This document shows, in pieces, positions 16,370 to 23,780 of a DNA stretch of 44,720 bases. Each line of letters begins with the position of its first letter. Position 1 is the stretch's first letter. The stretch is taken from assembly GCF_000601455.1 (NCBI RefSeq), contig NZ_AZQP01000022.1, forward strand, positions 1-44,720, written 5' to 3'. The notes beneath the pieces are model-generated. The model searched no databases, was not told where the DNA came from, and saw only the letters and a list, made by a program, of their open reading frames with translations. Source of the DNA: Fervidicella metallireducens AeB. Its GTDB lineage: Bacteria > Bacillota > Clostridia > Clostridiales > Caloramatoraceae. The position numbers were made by a program, and so were the translations under genes.

Positions 16370-16722
16370 CCGTTTAACCTCCTTACCTTGTCAGTATCTA
16401 AAGTGCCGTAGTGTTCTTTTATTTTTACAACAAGAGATAATGCTAATGCTGTTACACAGGCACCAATAACGATAGATGTTAGTGTTAATGCTTGTGGTAC
16501 TGGATCTACAAAGAAATACTGTGTTTGAGTTGGAGCATCAAATATTGGTGCTGTTCCATTAACTCTAAAGCCTGCACTTACAAGCATTAAGTTTATACCG
16601 TAATCAACTAAACCCATTCCTATTACTATCTTAAATGCATTTTTCTTAGTTATTATTGCATAAAGTCCTAAAACAATAAGAACTATTGAGCATAGATAAT
16701 TTTCTAATAACAAGGTGCTCAC
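16366..16722 (-). CDS. mbhG: Mbh subunit, MrpC/NuoK family
   Basis: A 118-residue membrane protein with three hydrophobic helices of the MnhC/MrpC/NuoK family (GLYAIITKKNAFKIVIGMGL; LTSIVIGACVTALALSLVVK). Within Mrp antiporters and complex I it lies next to the large antiporter subunits and takes part in ion movement. It overlaps mbhH by 4 bp and follows mbhF closely, indicating coupled translation. The cytoplasmic C-terminus is charged. Confidence 0.9.
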   Translation of the reverse strand: MSTLLLENYLCSIVLIVLGLYAIITKKNAFKIVIGMGLVDYGINLMLVSAGFRVNGTAPIFDAPTQTQYFFVDPVPQALTLTSIVIGACVTALALSLVVKIKEHYGTLDTDKVRRLNG

Positions 16723-16728
16723 CTCTCT

Positions 16729-17190
16729 TTATTTGCTTTCATTATTTTTTTCTTTAAGTAGTCCAAAGAAAATAAGTGATAGGAAACCTATACCAGTAAG
16801 AACCTTAAATCCAACTGAAAAGTTCATCCAGAAAATTGTTCCTGAACTAAATAGCTCCCCTGCAGCTCCCATCTTATCAGCTAGAACATTTCTACAGAAA
16901 TTCGCTCCGTAAAATATTCCAAGAAATGCAAAACCAGCATACATTATAGCTGCAAATGTCTCTGATTTCTTAAGCAGATTTTCGTTGAATACATTTTCAG
17001 TTGTTTCATGTCCATATCCTAAATATACTAAAACAACTGCAGCTGCAACAATTACACCACCTTGGAATCCTCCTCCTGGGCTTAAATGTCCATGAAGAAT
17101 AACATAAAGACCAAAGATTAACGCAATAGGCATAAAAAAATCTGCTGCTGTTTTTACGATTACATTTTTAACTTTAATATTTTTGTCCAT
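16729..17190 (-). CDS. mbhF: Mbh subunit, MrpB/MnhB family
   Basis: A 153-residue membrane protein with the MnhB signature HGHLSPGGGFQGGVIVAAA in its second hydrophobic segment and about four helices in all. In Mrp-type antiporters it is part of the sodium/proton module; in archaeal Mbh it is MbhF. It lies between mbhE and mbhG with 5-8 bp gaps. The second half carries a short loop (KMGAAGELFSSG) and a final membrane helix (VLTGIGFLSLIFFGLL). Confidence 0.9.
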   Translation of the reverse strand: MDKNIKVKNVIVKTAADFFMPIALIFGLYVILHGHLSPGGGFQGGVIVAAAVVLVYLGYGHETTENVFNENLLKKSETFAAIMYAGFAFLGIFYGANFCRNVLADKMGAAGELFSSGTIFWMNFSVGFKVLTGIGFLSLIFFGLLKEKNNESK

Positions 17191-17197
17191 ATCTATC

Positions 17198-17467
17198 TTA
17201 CCTACCTTTCAGCCCTTTTCTTAATATAGCAGCTGAGCATGAAATTGCTGTAAATAGAACAAATGATTCTCCAAGGGTATCATAACCTCTTGAGTCAAAT
17301 ACCACAGCAGTAACAGCATTTAACGCACGAGTTCTTTCAATTGTAGTATCAACTAAAATTTTTGCAACACCGTCATAAGTTGCTGGAAGTACTGCCATAC
17401 TCTTCATAACAAACAATCCTGTTACTAATATAACCGTTAATGAAAAAAATGTCATAAACTTCTTCAT
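17198..17467 (-). CDS. mbhE: Mbh subunit MbhE (MrpA C-terminal-like)
   Basis: An 89-residue membrane protein: one N-terminal hydrophobic helix, a loop with the pattern NAVTAVVFDSRGYDTLGESF, then a second helix. The NAVTAVVFDYRGYDTLGE-type motif is characteristic of the part of MrpA/MrpB that archaeal Mbh encodes separately as MbhE. It overlaps the mbhD stop by one base and so is translated together with it. Length and motif are normal for the family. Confidence 0.88.
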   Translation of the reverse strand: MKKFMTFFSLTVILVTGLFVMKSMAVLPATYDGVAKILVDTTIERTRALNAVTAVVFDSRGYDTLGESFVLFTAISCSAAILRKGLKGR

Positions 17468-17715
17468 TATTGTCTTCCCTCCCTAACTTTATTTAGGGCA
17501 ACTATACAGATTATTGGAGAAAGAACTGCTCCAACTGCTGCTTCTGCGATAGCAACGTCTGGTGCATGTAAAAGTATAAACTCAAGTGCTACAAATGAAC
17601 CTGTTGCACCAAGAGCTATAATCTGTGATAGTATGTCATCAAGATATATTACCAAAAATGCAGAAACTAATATACCTATAATTATCAAAGTGTTAAGTAT
17701 AAATATATTATTCAT
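17467..17715 (-). CDS. mbhD: Mbh subunit MbhD (DUF4040, MrpA-like)
   Basis: An 82-residue membrane protein with three hydrophobic helices. The motif LHAPDVAIAEAAVGAVLSPI is diagnostic of the MbhD/DUF4040 family, which matches a C-terminal segment of MrpA. The start is set at 17715, preceded by GGGAGGG with about 8 nt spacing; the ATG at 17742 lies upstream of that site. It overlaps the end of mbhC by 8 bp and touches mbhE, so the whole antiporter block looks translationally coupled. Confidence 0.88.
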   Translation of the reverse strand: MNNIFILNTLIIIGILVSAFLVIYLDDILSQIIALGATGSFVALEFILLHAPDVAIAEAAVGAVLSPIICIVALNKVREGRQ

Positions 17716-18049
17716 TAGGAATATCCCTCCCGTACTCATCACAAACCAACTTCTTATCTGGTCTTATTCCTGCTTTATATGCTGCCTTAGCAATAGCATG
17801 TCCAGAAATAGGGTTTGTAATTAAAATAAACACTCCAACAAGAATTGCCTTTATACCCATTGATGTTTCACCAATTCCAAAAGCATAAAGTGCGGCACCA
17901 ATTGTAACTCCTAAAGCACCTAATGTACCAATATTTGTACTTGATTGCATTCTACAGAAAGGATCTGGCATTCTTAAAATACCAACAGTACCTGCAAATG
18001 CAAAGAAGCAGCCAATAACTAGCAAGACATTTGCAATTATATTTATCAT
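17708..18049 (-). CDS. mbhC: Mbh subunit, MrpG/MnhG family
   Basis: A 113-residue membrane protein with three helices of the MnhG family (VGILRMPDPFCRMQSSTNIG is the recognisable motif; AILVGVFILITNPISGHAIA follows). In Mrp complexes it is a small accessory subunit; in Mbh it is MbhC. The start overlaps the mbhB stop by 4 bp and the end overlaps mbhD by 8 bp. The polar C-terminal tail is normal for the family. Confidence 0.9.
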   Translation of the reverse strand: MINIIANVLLVIGCFFAFAGTVGILRMPDPFCRMQSSTNIGTLGALGVTIGAALYAFGIGETSMGIKAILVGVFILITNPISGHAIAKAAYKAGIRPDKKLVCDEYGRDIPNE

Positions 18050-18300
18050 AGTTTTCCCTCCAAATATCTTGAAATTAAAATAGTTCCAATGAAACCTAAA
18101 ATTGCAAGTGTTAAAGCTATATCAAGATAAATAGCTCTTTTACTGAATACAGCAAACAGTACAAGTGCTACAGAGGCTAAAATATCAACACTATCAGCTG
18201 CCACTACTCTGTCAGCAACAGTTGGACCCTCAGCAACCCTGTAAAGTAACACTAAAGCTAATGCCATTAAAAATATACCTGTAATAATTAAAGTGTTCAT
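18046..18300 (-). CDS. mbhB: Mbh subunit, MrpF/MnhF family
   Basis: An 84-residue membrane protein with three hydrophobic helices. RVAEGPTVADRVVAADSVDI is the MnhF family signature. The start overlaps the mbhA stop (TAATG). It is a small accessory subunit of the antiporter-like module. Length and order (MrpE-MrpF-MrpG) match both Mrp operons and archaeal mbhABC. Confidence 0.9.
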   Translation of the reverse strand: MNTLIITGIFLMALALVLLYRVAEGPTVADRVVAADSVDILASVALVLFAVFSKRAIYLDIALTLAILGFIGTILISRYLEGKL

Positions 18301-18824
18301 TAATCAAAAACCCTCCTTATCCATTTTTCAAGGGTACCCTTTATTGCTTCACCAGCTTCAACTGAATCTGTTGTAGCAACATCAATCCAATGGATATAGT
18401 AGTAAAGATTACCTTCTTCTTCTGTAATATCCATGGTAATAGTTCCAGGTGTTAAAGTTATTGAGTTTGCCAATAGGGCTAAACCATATTCTGACTTCAT
18501 ATTAACAGGAATTTTAACTATACCTGGATTAATTGGTAAACTTGGACTTAGTGCCCTCTTAGCGACATCTATATTCGCTTTAAAAAGCTCTTTTACAAAT
18601 ATAACTATTGAATAGTATATTAAGTTAAAAAGCTTAACTGGATTAAAGAAATATAGTGCCTTTTCATGAATAAAGAATCTTGCAGTAAATGCAGCTACTA
18701 AAACACTCACAAGAGCGCCAACTAACAGTTCCTGTGTATTAAATGCAGGATATACGAATAACATCCAGCAAATAAAACAAAAAACTGCTGTTGAAATTAA
18801 TGACATAAAGTTTGTCTTTTTCAT
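18300..18824 (-). CDS. mbhA: Mbh subunit, MrpE/MnhE family
   Basis: A 174-residue protein of the MnhE family: two or three N-terminal hydrophobic helices, then a soluble domain with ALLANSITLTPGTITMDITE, the family's signature, and a C-terminal domain ending EKWIRRVFD. In the archaeal Mbh complex it is MbhA. It begins the antiporter block 19 bp after hypB behind AAAGGGGGT, so the maturation genes hypA and hypB lie between the catalytic subunit MbhL and this module. Confidence 0.9.
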   Translation of the reverse strand: MKKTNFMSLISTAVFCFICWMLFVYPAFNTQELLVGALVSVLVAAFTARFFIHEKALYFFNPVKLFNLIYYSIVIFVKELFKANIDVAKRALSPSLPINPGIVKIPVNMKSEYGLALLANSITLTPGTITMDITEEEGNLYYYIHWIDVATTDSVEAGEAIKGTLEKWIRRVFD

Positions 18825-18843
18825 ATTAAACCCCCTTTACTTC

Positions 18844-19503
18844 TTACTTTTTTATTTTATCGTATATGTTTTTACATAGCCAATCTGTAAATTCTTCAAG
18901 TCCTGTTTGATTTTTAGTTGATATCCTAAATATCTCAATGTTAGGATTTAAATCCTTAGTAACTTCTTCAACTTTTTTATCATCAAAGTCAAAATGTTCT
19001 ATCATATCATACTTATTTAGAACAAGACTCTCTGAAGTAGAGAACATTAGAGGGTATTTTTCAATCTTATCATCTCCCTCAGGTATACTTAATATAGCCA
19101 CTCTTATGTCCTCTCCAATGTTAAACTCTGCTGGACACACTAGATTCCCTATGTTTTCAACGATTATGATATCGATATTGTCTAAATCAAAGTATTGGAG
19201 TATATGCTTTATTGACATAGCCTCTATATGGCAGGCTCCATCAGTATTAAGTTGCACCACAGGAATTCCTAAAGAATCTATTTTTTCAGCATCTATCTGT
19301 CCAGCTATATCACCTTCAATTACAGCAACTCTATACTTAGTAGAAAGTCTCTTTATCATTTCCACAATTAAACTTGTTTTGCCTGCTCCAGGTGAACCCA
19401 TAACGTTTATCATGTAAATTCCTTTTTGAGCAAAAATCCCTTTTATTTCATTACTGCAATCTTCATTCCACTCAAGTATTTGCTTTACAACTTTAATTTC
19501 CAT
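18844..19503 (-). CDS. hypB: Hydrogenase nickel incorporation GTPase HypB
   Basis: A 219-residue SIMIBI-class GTPase that delivers nickel to the hydrogenase large subunit with HypA. It shows the P-loop GSPGAGKTSL (about 36-45), the switch region IEGDIAGQIDAEKI, and NKYDMIEHF as the guanine-specificity motif. The usual metal-binding residues of the G-domain appear in NTDGACHIEAMS and NLVCPAEFNIGED. The N-terminus lacks the histidine-rich nickel-storage stretch seen in some bacteria. The start overlaps the hypA stop by one base. It lies within the mbh structural operon, pointing to dedicated maturation of MbhL. Confidence 0.94.
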   Translation of the reverse strand: MEIKVVKQILEWNEDCSNEIKGIFAQKGIYMINVMGSPGAGKTSLIVEMIKRLSTKYRVAVIEGDIAGQIDAEKIDSLGIPVVQLNTDGACHIEAMSIKHILQYFDLDNIDIIIVENIGNLVCPAEFNIGEDIRVAILSIPEGDDKIEKYPLMFSTSESLVLNKYDMIEHFDFDDKKVEEVTKDLNPNIEIFRISTKNQTGLEEFTDWLCKNIYDKIKK

Positions 19504-19844
19504 TATTCTACCTCCAGGCTTTCAACATAAAACTCTCTTCCAGTTAAAATTTTAATGTCGTAGCTATTACATTCTGGGCATTTTCGCTTCATCTTATCCA
19601 TACCGCCCTCATAACCACAGTTTAAGCATTTTATTGTAATTGGTATCCTGTCGATTATCAACTTTGCACCTTCAACCAATGTTTCATTGCTGGCAATATT
19701 GAAATATTCCTGTATCAATGTAGGCACAACCCCTGACAGTTCCCCAACTTTTAATTTAATGCTTAAAACTCTGCTTGCATTATGCTTCTCAGCTTCACTC
19801 TTTGCAATTCTTAAGATACTTTCGGTTATAGCTAATTCATGCAT
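19503..19844 (-). CDS. hypA: Hydrogenase nickel insertion protein HypA
   Basis: A 113-residue nickel chaperone. It starts MHELAITESIL, with the essential His2 that binds nickel, and carries the structural zinc site in CLNCGYEG...CPECNSYDI (two CxxC pairs). It works with HypB to load nickel into MbhL after the Fe(CN)2CO group is in place. It follows mbhL by 8 bp and overlaps hypB by one base. Length is typical. Confidence 0.94.
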   Translation of the reverse strand: MHELAITESILRIAKSEAEKHNASRVLSIKLKVGELSGVVPTLIQEYFNIASNETLVEGAKLIIDRIPITIKCLNCGYEGGMDKMKRKCPECNSYDIKILTGREFYVESLEVE

Positions 19845-19852
19845 AATTCACA

Positions 19853-20934
19853 CTACCTGTCTAAGCAAGAGAAGCATGGATCTATACTTGCTATTATAAG
19901 CCCAGCATCAGCAATGGTGTTGTTCTTAAGCATAAATGGCACTGTTGATGCAGTCTTGAATGTCGGTACGTGAATACTGATTCTGTAGTTTGTTTGACCT
20001 CCATCAGTATTCACATAATAGATAACTTCTCCTCTTGGAGCTTCGTGTCTTGCTGTAAATTCTCCAGCTGGTACTTTAGGAAGTTTATTTCCTAGGTTTA
20101 TTGGTCCCTCTGGCAGGTTTTCAAGCGCTTGTCTTATTATCTTTATACTCTCTACAGATTCAAGAACTCTAATTACAACCCTGGCAAATACGTCCCCGTC
20201 CTGAACTACAGGAACTTCAAAATCAAATTCATCATAGCATGAATATGGAGCATCTTTTCTTACATCTACATTTACACCTGACGCTCTTCCATGAGGTCCA
20301 ATAGTACCAATTCTAATAGCATCCTCATAAGGAAGAACACCAACGTTTTTAGTTCTCATTGCTATTGTCTTATCTGCAAGAAGCATATCCCTCATCTTAA
20401 TAATATCAACTTCAAGAGAATCAAGCATTTCATTAACTTTTCTTCTCATATCGTCGTTAATATCCCTTCTTGAACCACCTATAATTATCATTCCATAGTT
20501 AACTCTATTTCCTGAAATTTCTTCTAGTATATCCATTATTTTTTCTCTAAAATCCCATATATGCATGAACATACTGTCAAAACCTATTAAATGGCATGCA
20601 AGACCAAGCCAAAGTGTGTGGGAATGAAGTCTTTCAAGCTCTGCCATTATTACTCTTATATATTGACCTCTCTTTGGGACTTCCATTTGTGCAATATTTT
20701 CTATTGCCATTGCATATGTAAATGGGTGGGAGTGTGAACAAATTCCACATACTCTCTCAACAAGCGCTAATGTTTGTATAAAATTCTTTTGTGTTGCTAA
20801 TTTTTCTATACCTCTGTGATTATATCCTATAAAAACCTCAGCATCCTTTATTATTTCACCTTCGGTATATAGTTTTGCATGTATTGGTTCCTCTAAAGAT
20901 GATGATACGGTCCTATTGGTATTACGTAACTCAT
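19853..20934 (-). CDS. mbhL: Mbh [NiFe] hydrogenase large subunit (frameshift near the N-terminus; no C-terminal extension)
   Basis: The catalytic subunit that reduces protons to H2. Nickel-binding CxxC pairs are present at both ends: RVCGICSHSHPF and DPCFSC. Keeping both separates it from MBX/Mbs-type relatives, which lack some of them. The open frame reaches up to a GTG at 20953 with an odd N-terminus and no ribosome binding site. Instead, AGGAGG stands 7 nt before an ATG at 20934 in another frame, which reads MSYVIPIGPYHH and then hits a stop. Adding one base near 20897-20899 joins this to LEEPIHAKLY, giving the expected IPxGPxHPxLEEP start and about 360 residues. The protein stops at DPCFSCLDR with no peptide to be cleaved. 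Confidence 0.9.
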
Positions 20935-20945
20935 TATTTAACCTC

Positions 20946-21329
20946 CTATTCACCTAGCATCTTCTTCTTTAATTCAGAAAGTGGTGTAACTAATATTTGT
21001 CCTCTACCTTCTAAAGTTGTATCAGGCATGAACAATCTTCCTCTCATCTCCAAGCCTTGGAAATTAACTCCCATCAATTCATAAAGTTCTTCTTCAGGCC
21101 AAGCCGCTGCCAAATCATAAATATGTGAAATTGATGGTAGCTCAGCTTCACCTGTTATCTTGTATGACTCAATACAATTTCCAACTTCGTATTGGTAACA
21201 TACAACTACCTGGCCTTCCTTATCTACATAACCCTGTATCATAAGGAGTCTTATTCCTTCTTTTTTCTTTTTTTCTGCAAGTGGAACTATTTCTTCCTTT
21301 TTAATCTCAAAAGATTTAAATTCTTGCAT
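20946..21329 (-). CDS. mbhK: Mbh hydrogenase subunit (NuoC/EchD family)
   Basis: A 127-residue NuoC-like subunit that packs against the large subunit. The family pattern is seen in YDLAAAWPEEELYELMGVNF and the tail RLFMPDTTLEGRGQILVTPL. The start at 21329 is set by AGGAGGTGACTTC immediately upstream; the in-frame ATG at 21359 lies before that site. It is the first gene of the mbh block, separated from hypE by about 140 bp that may hold a promoter. Its stop overlaps the spurious GTG frame of mbhL, but not the preferred mbhL ATG. Confidence 0.88.
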   Translation of the reverse strand: MQEFKSFEIKKEEIVPLAEKKKKEGIRLLMIQGYVDKEGQVVVCYQYEVGNCIESYKITGEAELPSISHIYDLAAAWPEEELYELMGVNFQGLEMRGRLFMPDTTLEGRGQILVTPLSELKKKMLGE

Positions 21330-21357
21330 GAAGTCACCTCCTAAAATTTTAACACAC

Positions 21358-21385
21358 ATTTAATACTTTATAACATTTTTGTCAA
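21358..21385 (-). promoter_or_regulatory. Possible promoter of mbhK
   Basis: On the minus strand, TTGACA (21380-21385) is a perfect -35 box. A weak -10 (TTAAAT, 21358-21363) lies 16 bp downstream. It falls in the only sizeable gap between the hypFCDE and mbh blocks (21330-21472). Confidence 0.4.
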
Positions 21386-21472
21386 AATGTCATCATTATA
21401 TTTAAAAAAATTGATTTTTGTGTCACTTTTAATATCAATTTGTTACTCAAATTAGCATTTAATCTAATTTTT

Positions 21473-22473
21473 TTAACAAATTCTTGGAAGCTGGGCTCCA
21501 GCTAACTTTCCAAGTATTCTGTTTCCACCAATTTGGGTTTTTATAATAACTTTTCCTGGATAGTTTGAAGTCACTCTCCCTATGATCGCAGAATCTCTTC
21601 CCTCTGGAAGCTTTTTCATTGACTCAATCAATCTCTCAGCAACTTCCTCAGCAACTACAGCAACTATTTTCCCCTCATTAGCTGCATAGAGAGGATCTAA
21701 TCCTATTATTTCACAGGCATTAGCAACAGAATTTTTTATTGGTATCCTATCCTCTTCCAGTTCTATTGTCATATCAGTACCCTCAACAAACTCATTTAAG
21801 GTTGTTGCAAGTCCTCCTCGAGTGGGATCCCTTAATATCTTTACCTTATCCCCATAACTTAAAATCTCTTCAGCTAAATTGTTCAAAGGAGCACAATCGG
21901 AAAACAATTCTATCCCTGTAATCAAATTATTCCTTGCAGCCATGATAGCAGTGCCATGATCTCCCATTGTGCCTGAAACAATAATTACATCACCTTTTTG
22001 AATCCTTTCCTTTCCCAGGTTTTCATGTTTTAAAAATCCTATACCTGCGGTGTTTATATAAATACCGTCACCTTTACCCCTTTCAACAACTTTAGTATCT
22101 CCAGTTGCAATAATAACATTACATTCCTCTGAAACTTTTTTTATTGAATTAACAATTTGTCGTAAATCTTCTGTTTTAAAACCCTCTTCAATAATAAAAC
22201 TTAAACTTAAATACTTCGGTTCTCCTCCGCACATACATATATCATTGATAGTTCCACAAACAGCCAACTTACCTATATCCCTCCAGGGAAAAAAAGTGGA
22301 CTTACAACAAAGCTGTCTGTTGAAAAAACCAATTTTTCATTGCCATTGAGGATAGCTCCATCACTTAGTTTTGATAGCTGATAATTATCAAAAGCAGGTA
22401 AAATAATTTCATCTATTAATTGAGAGGTCTTTCTCCCTCCGCTTCCATAGGCTAAAGTTATAATATCATCCAT
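21473..22473 (-). pseudogene. hypE: hypE, carbamoyl dehydratase for hydrogenase maturation, split by a one-base frameshift
   Basis: HypE dehydrates the carbamoyl group received from HypF to make the cyanide ligands of the Ni-Fe site. The first 66 codons (MDDIITLAYGSGGRKTSQLI to FFPGGI) end at a stop at 22273. The rest continues in another frame as GKLAVCGTINDICMCGGEPK through to ...KLAGAQLPRIC. Adding one base to the CCC at 22279-22281 restores FFPGGDIGKLAVCGT and a 333-residue protein, the normal length. The C-terminus ends in a cysteine (PRIC), matching the conserved PRIC tail where the thiocyanate forms, so the gene was functional until the lesion, or the lesion is a sequence error. The start is supported by GAGGTGG upstream. 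It follows hypD by 10 bp. Confidence 0.9.
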
Positions 22474-22483
22474 TTACTCCACC

Positions 22484-23572
22484 TCATATAACTTGATATT
22501 TGTAATAAGCAGCACATGCTCCCTCACTTGAAACCATACATGGACCAACTGGGTTCTCAGGTGTACATGTTTTCCCAAACAAAGGACATCCAGTTGGCTG
22601 CTGTTTACCTTTGATAACTTCACCACATTTACAAGCTGTTTCCTTATCTGTATTATCAAGTTTTATTTTAAAATGTTCTATAGCATCATATTCACTGAAC
22701 TCTTCTTTTAATTTTAAACCACTCATTGGGACTAGGCCTATTCCCCTCCACAAATCGTCACAAGGCTCAAAATATTCAAATATACTTTGGAAAGCCTTCC
22801 TATTTCCTTCATATGAAACGGCCCTCATATATTCGTTTTCAAGCTTTGCATTACCTTCCTTTATCTGTAGCATTATCTTGTAAATGGATGTCAAAATATC
22901 TCCAGCCTCGAATCCACAAATAACAGAAGGAATTTTATACTCCTTCACCAGAAATTCAAGTCCACGTTCTCCTAAAATAACCGATACATGTCCTGGACAA
23001 ATAAATCCATTTATATCGAAATCAGGCATTTCAATTAAGCCCCTTAAAATTGGTTCTACAAGCTTATGCATAGAAAAAACAAAAAAATTCTTTATCCCAG
23101 CTTTTTTGGCTGCCTGAATAGCAAGGGATGTTCCTGGGGTTGTAGTTTCAAAACCTATTCCAAGGAATACAACCTTTTTATCTTTATTGTGCTTTGCTAA
23201 TTCAACTGCATCAATTGCTGAATATACCATCTCCACATTAGCACCTATTGCCTTTAATCTTTCTAAACTTTCACCATATTTTGACCCAGGAACCTTTAAC
23301 ATATCGCCATAGGTTGCAATAACTACATCTCTGTTTTTAGCAAGCTCTATAATTGAATCTATTCTTTCAATTGGGGTTACACATACTGGACACCCTGGTC
23401 CTGAAATTAGTTTTACATTTTGAGGTAACAGGCTTCTTATACCTGACTTTGCAATTGCCATTGTATGTGTTCCACATATTTCCATAATCTTTATAGGCGG
23501 AATATCCATTTCATTTATAGCCTTTACAATTCTTTGTATATCCTGAGGATTTTTAAATTGATTCCAAAGCAT
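22484..23572 (-). CDS. hypD: Hydrogenase maturation iron-sulfur scaffold HypD
   Basis: A 362-residue [4Fe-4S] protein that, with HypC, carries the Fe(CN)2CO precursor. Family motifs are KIMEICGTHTMAIAKSGIRS, the conserved cysteine pair in SGPGCPVCVTP, FLGIGFETTTPGTSLAIQ and ICPGHVSVILG. The C-terminal cluster cysteines are in CKCGEVIKGKQQPTGCPLFG and CTPENPVGPCMVSSEGACAAY. The start overlaps the hypC stop by about 20 bp. Length and motifs are complete. Confidence 0.95.
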   Translation of the reverse strand: MLWNQFKNPQDIQRIVKAINEMDIPPIKIMEICGTHTMAIAKSGIRSLLPQNVKLISGPGCPVCVTPIERIDSIIELAKNRDVVIATYGDMLKVPGSKYGESLERLKAIGANVEMVYSAIDAVELAKHNKDKKVVFLGIGFETTTPGTSLAIQAAKKAGIKNFFVFSMHKLVEPILRGLIEMPDFDINGFICPGHVSVILGERGLEFLVKEYKIPSVICGFEAGDILTSIYKIMLQIKEGNAKLENEYMRAVSYEGNRKAFQSIFEYFEPCDDLWRGIGLVPMSGLKLKEEFSEYDAIEHFKIKLDNTDKETACKCGEVIKGKQQPTGCPLFGKTCTPENPVGPCMVSSEGACAAYYKYQVI

Positions 23573-23780
23573 CTGTAACCTCCTTTATTAATTTTAAATT
23601 TTCAAGGGCATGTTCCTCTTCAAGCTTTTCTATAGCAAAACCAGCATGAACTATAACATAATCTCCCACACTAGGATTTTCTATAAAATCAACACGTATC
23701 TTCCTTTTAACACCTTCAATTTCAGCTAAAGCATCATTGCCATTAATTTCTGTAATTTTTAAAGGAACTGCTAAACACAT
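23553..23780 (-). CDS. hypC: Hydrogenase maturation chaperone HypC
   Basis: A 75-residue HypC/HybG-type chaperone starting MCLAVPLKI, with the essential Cys2 that carries the iron centre to the large subunit. The OB-like core VGDYVIVHAGFAIEKLEEEHA is typical. It overlaps hypF by 10 bp upstream and hypD by 20 bp downstream. With a single hydrogenase in view, its client is presumably MbhL. Confidence 0.95.
   Translation of the reverse strand: MCLAVPLKITEINGNDALAEIEGVKRKIRVDFIENPSVGDYVIVHAGFAIEKLEEEHALENLKLIKEVTDALESI

Noticed and set aside
18938-19417. Plus-strand open frame of 159 codons opposite hypB
   Set aside because: It is fully antisense to a clear hypB, has Ser/Ile-rich composition typical of reverse frames and no ribosome binding site.
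19853-20953. MBX/Mbs-type (sulfur-reducing) complex instead of a hydrogenase
   Set aside because: Both CxxC nickel motifs are intact in the large subunit and a full Hyp set is adjacent, which fits a true [NiFe] hydrogenase.
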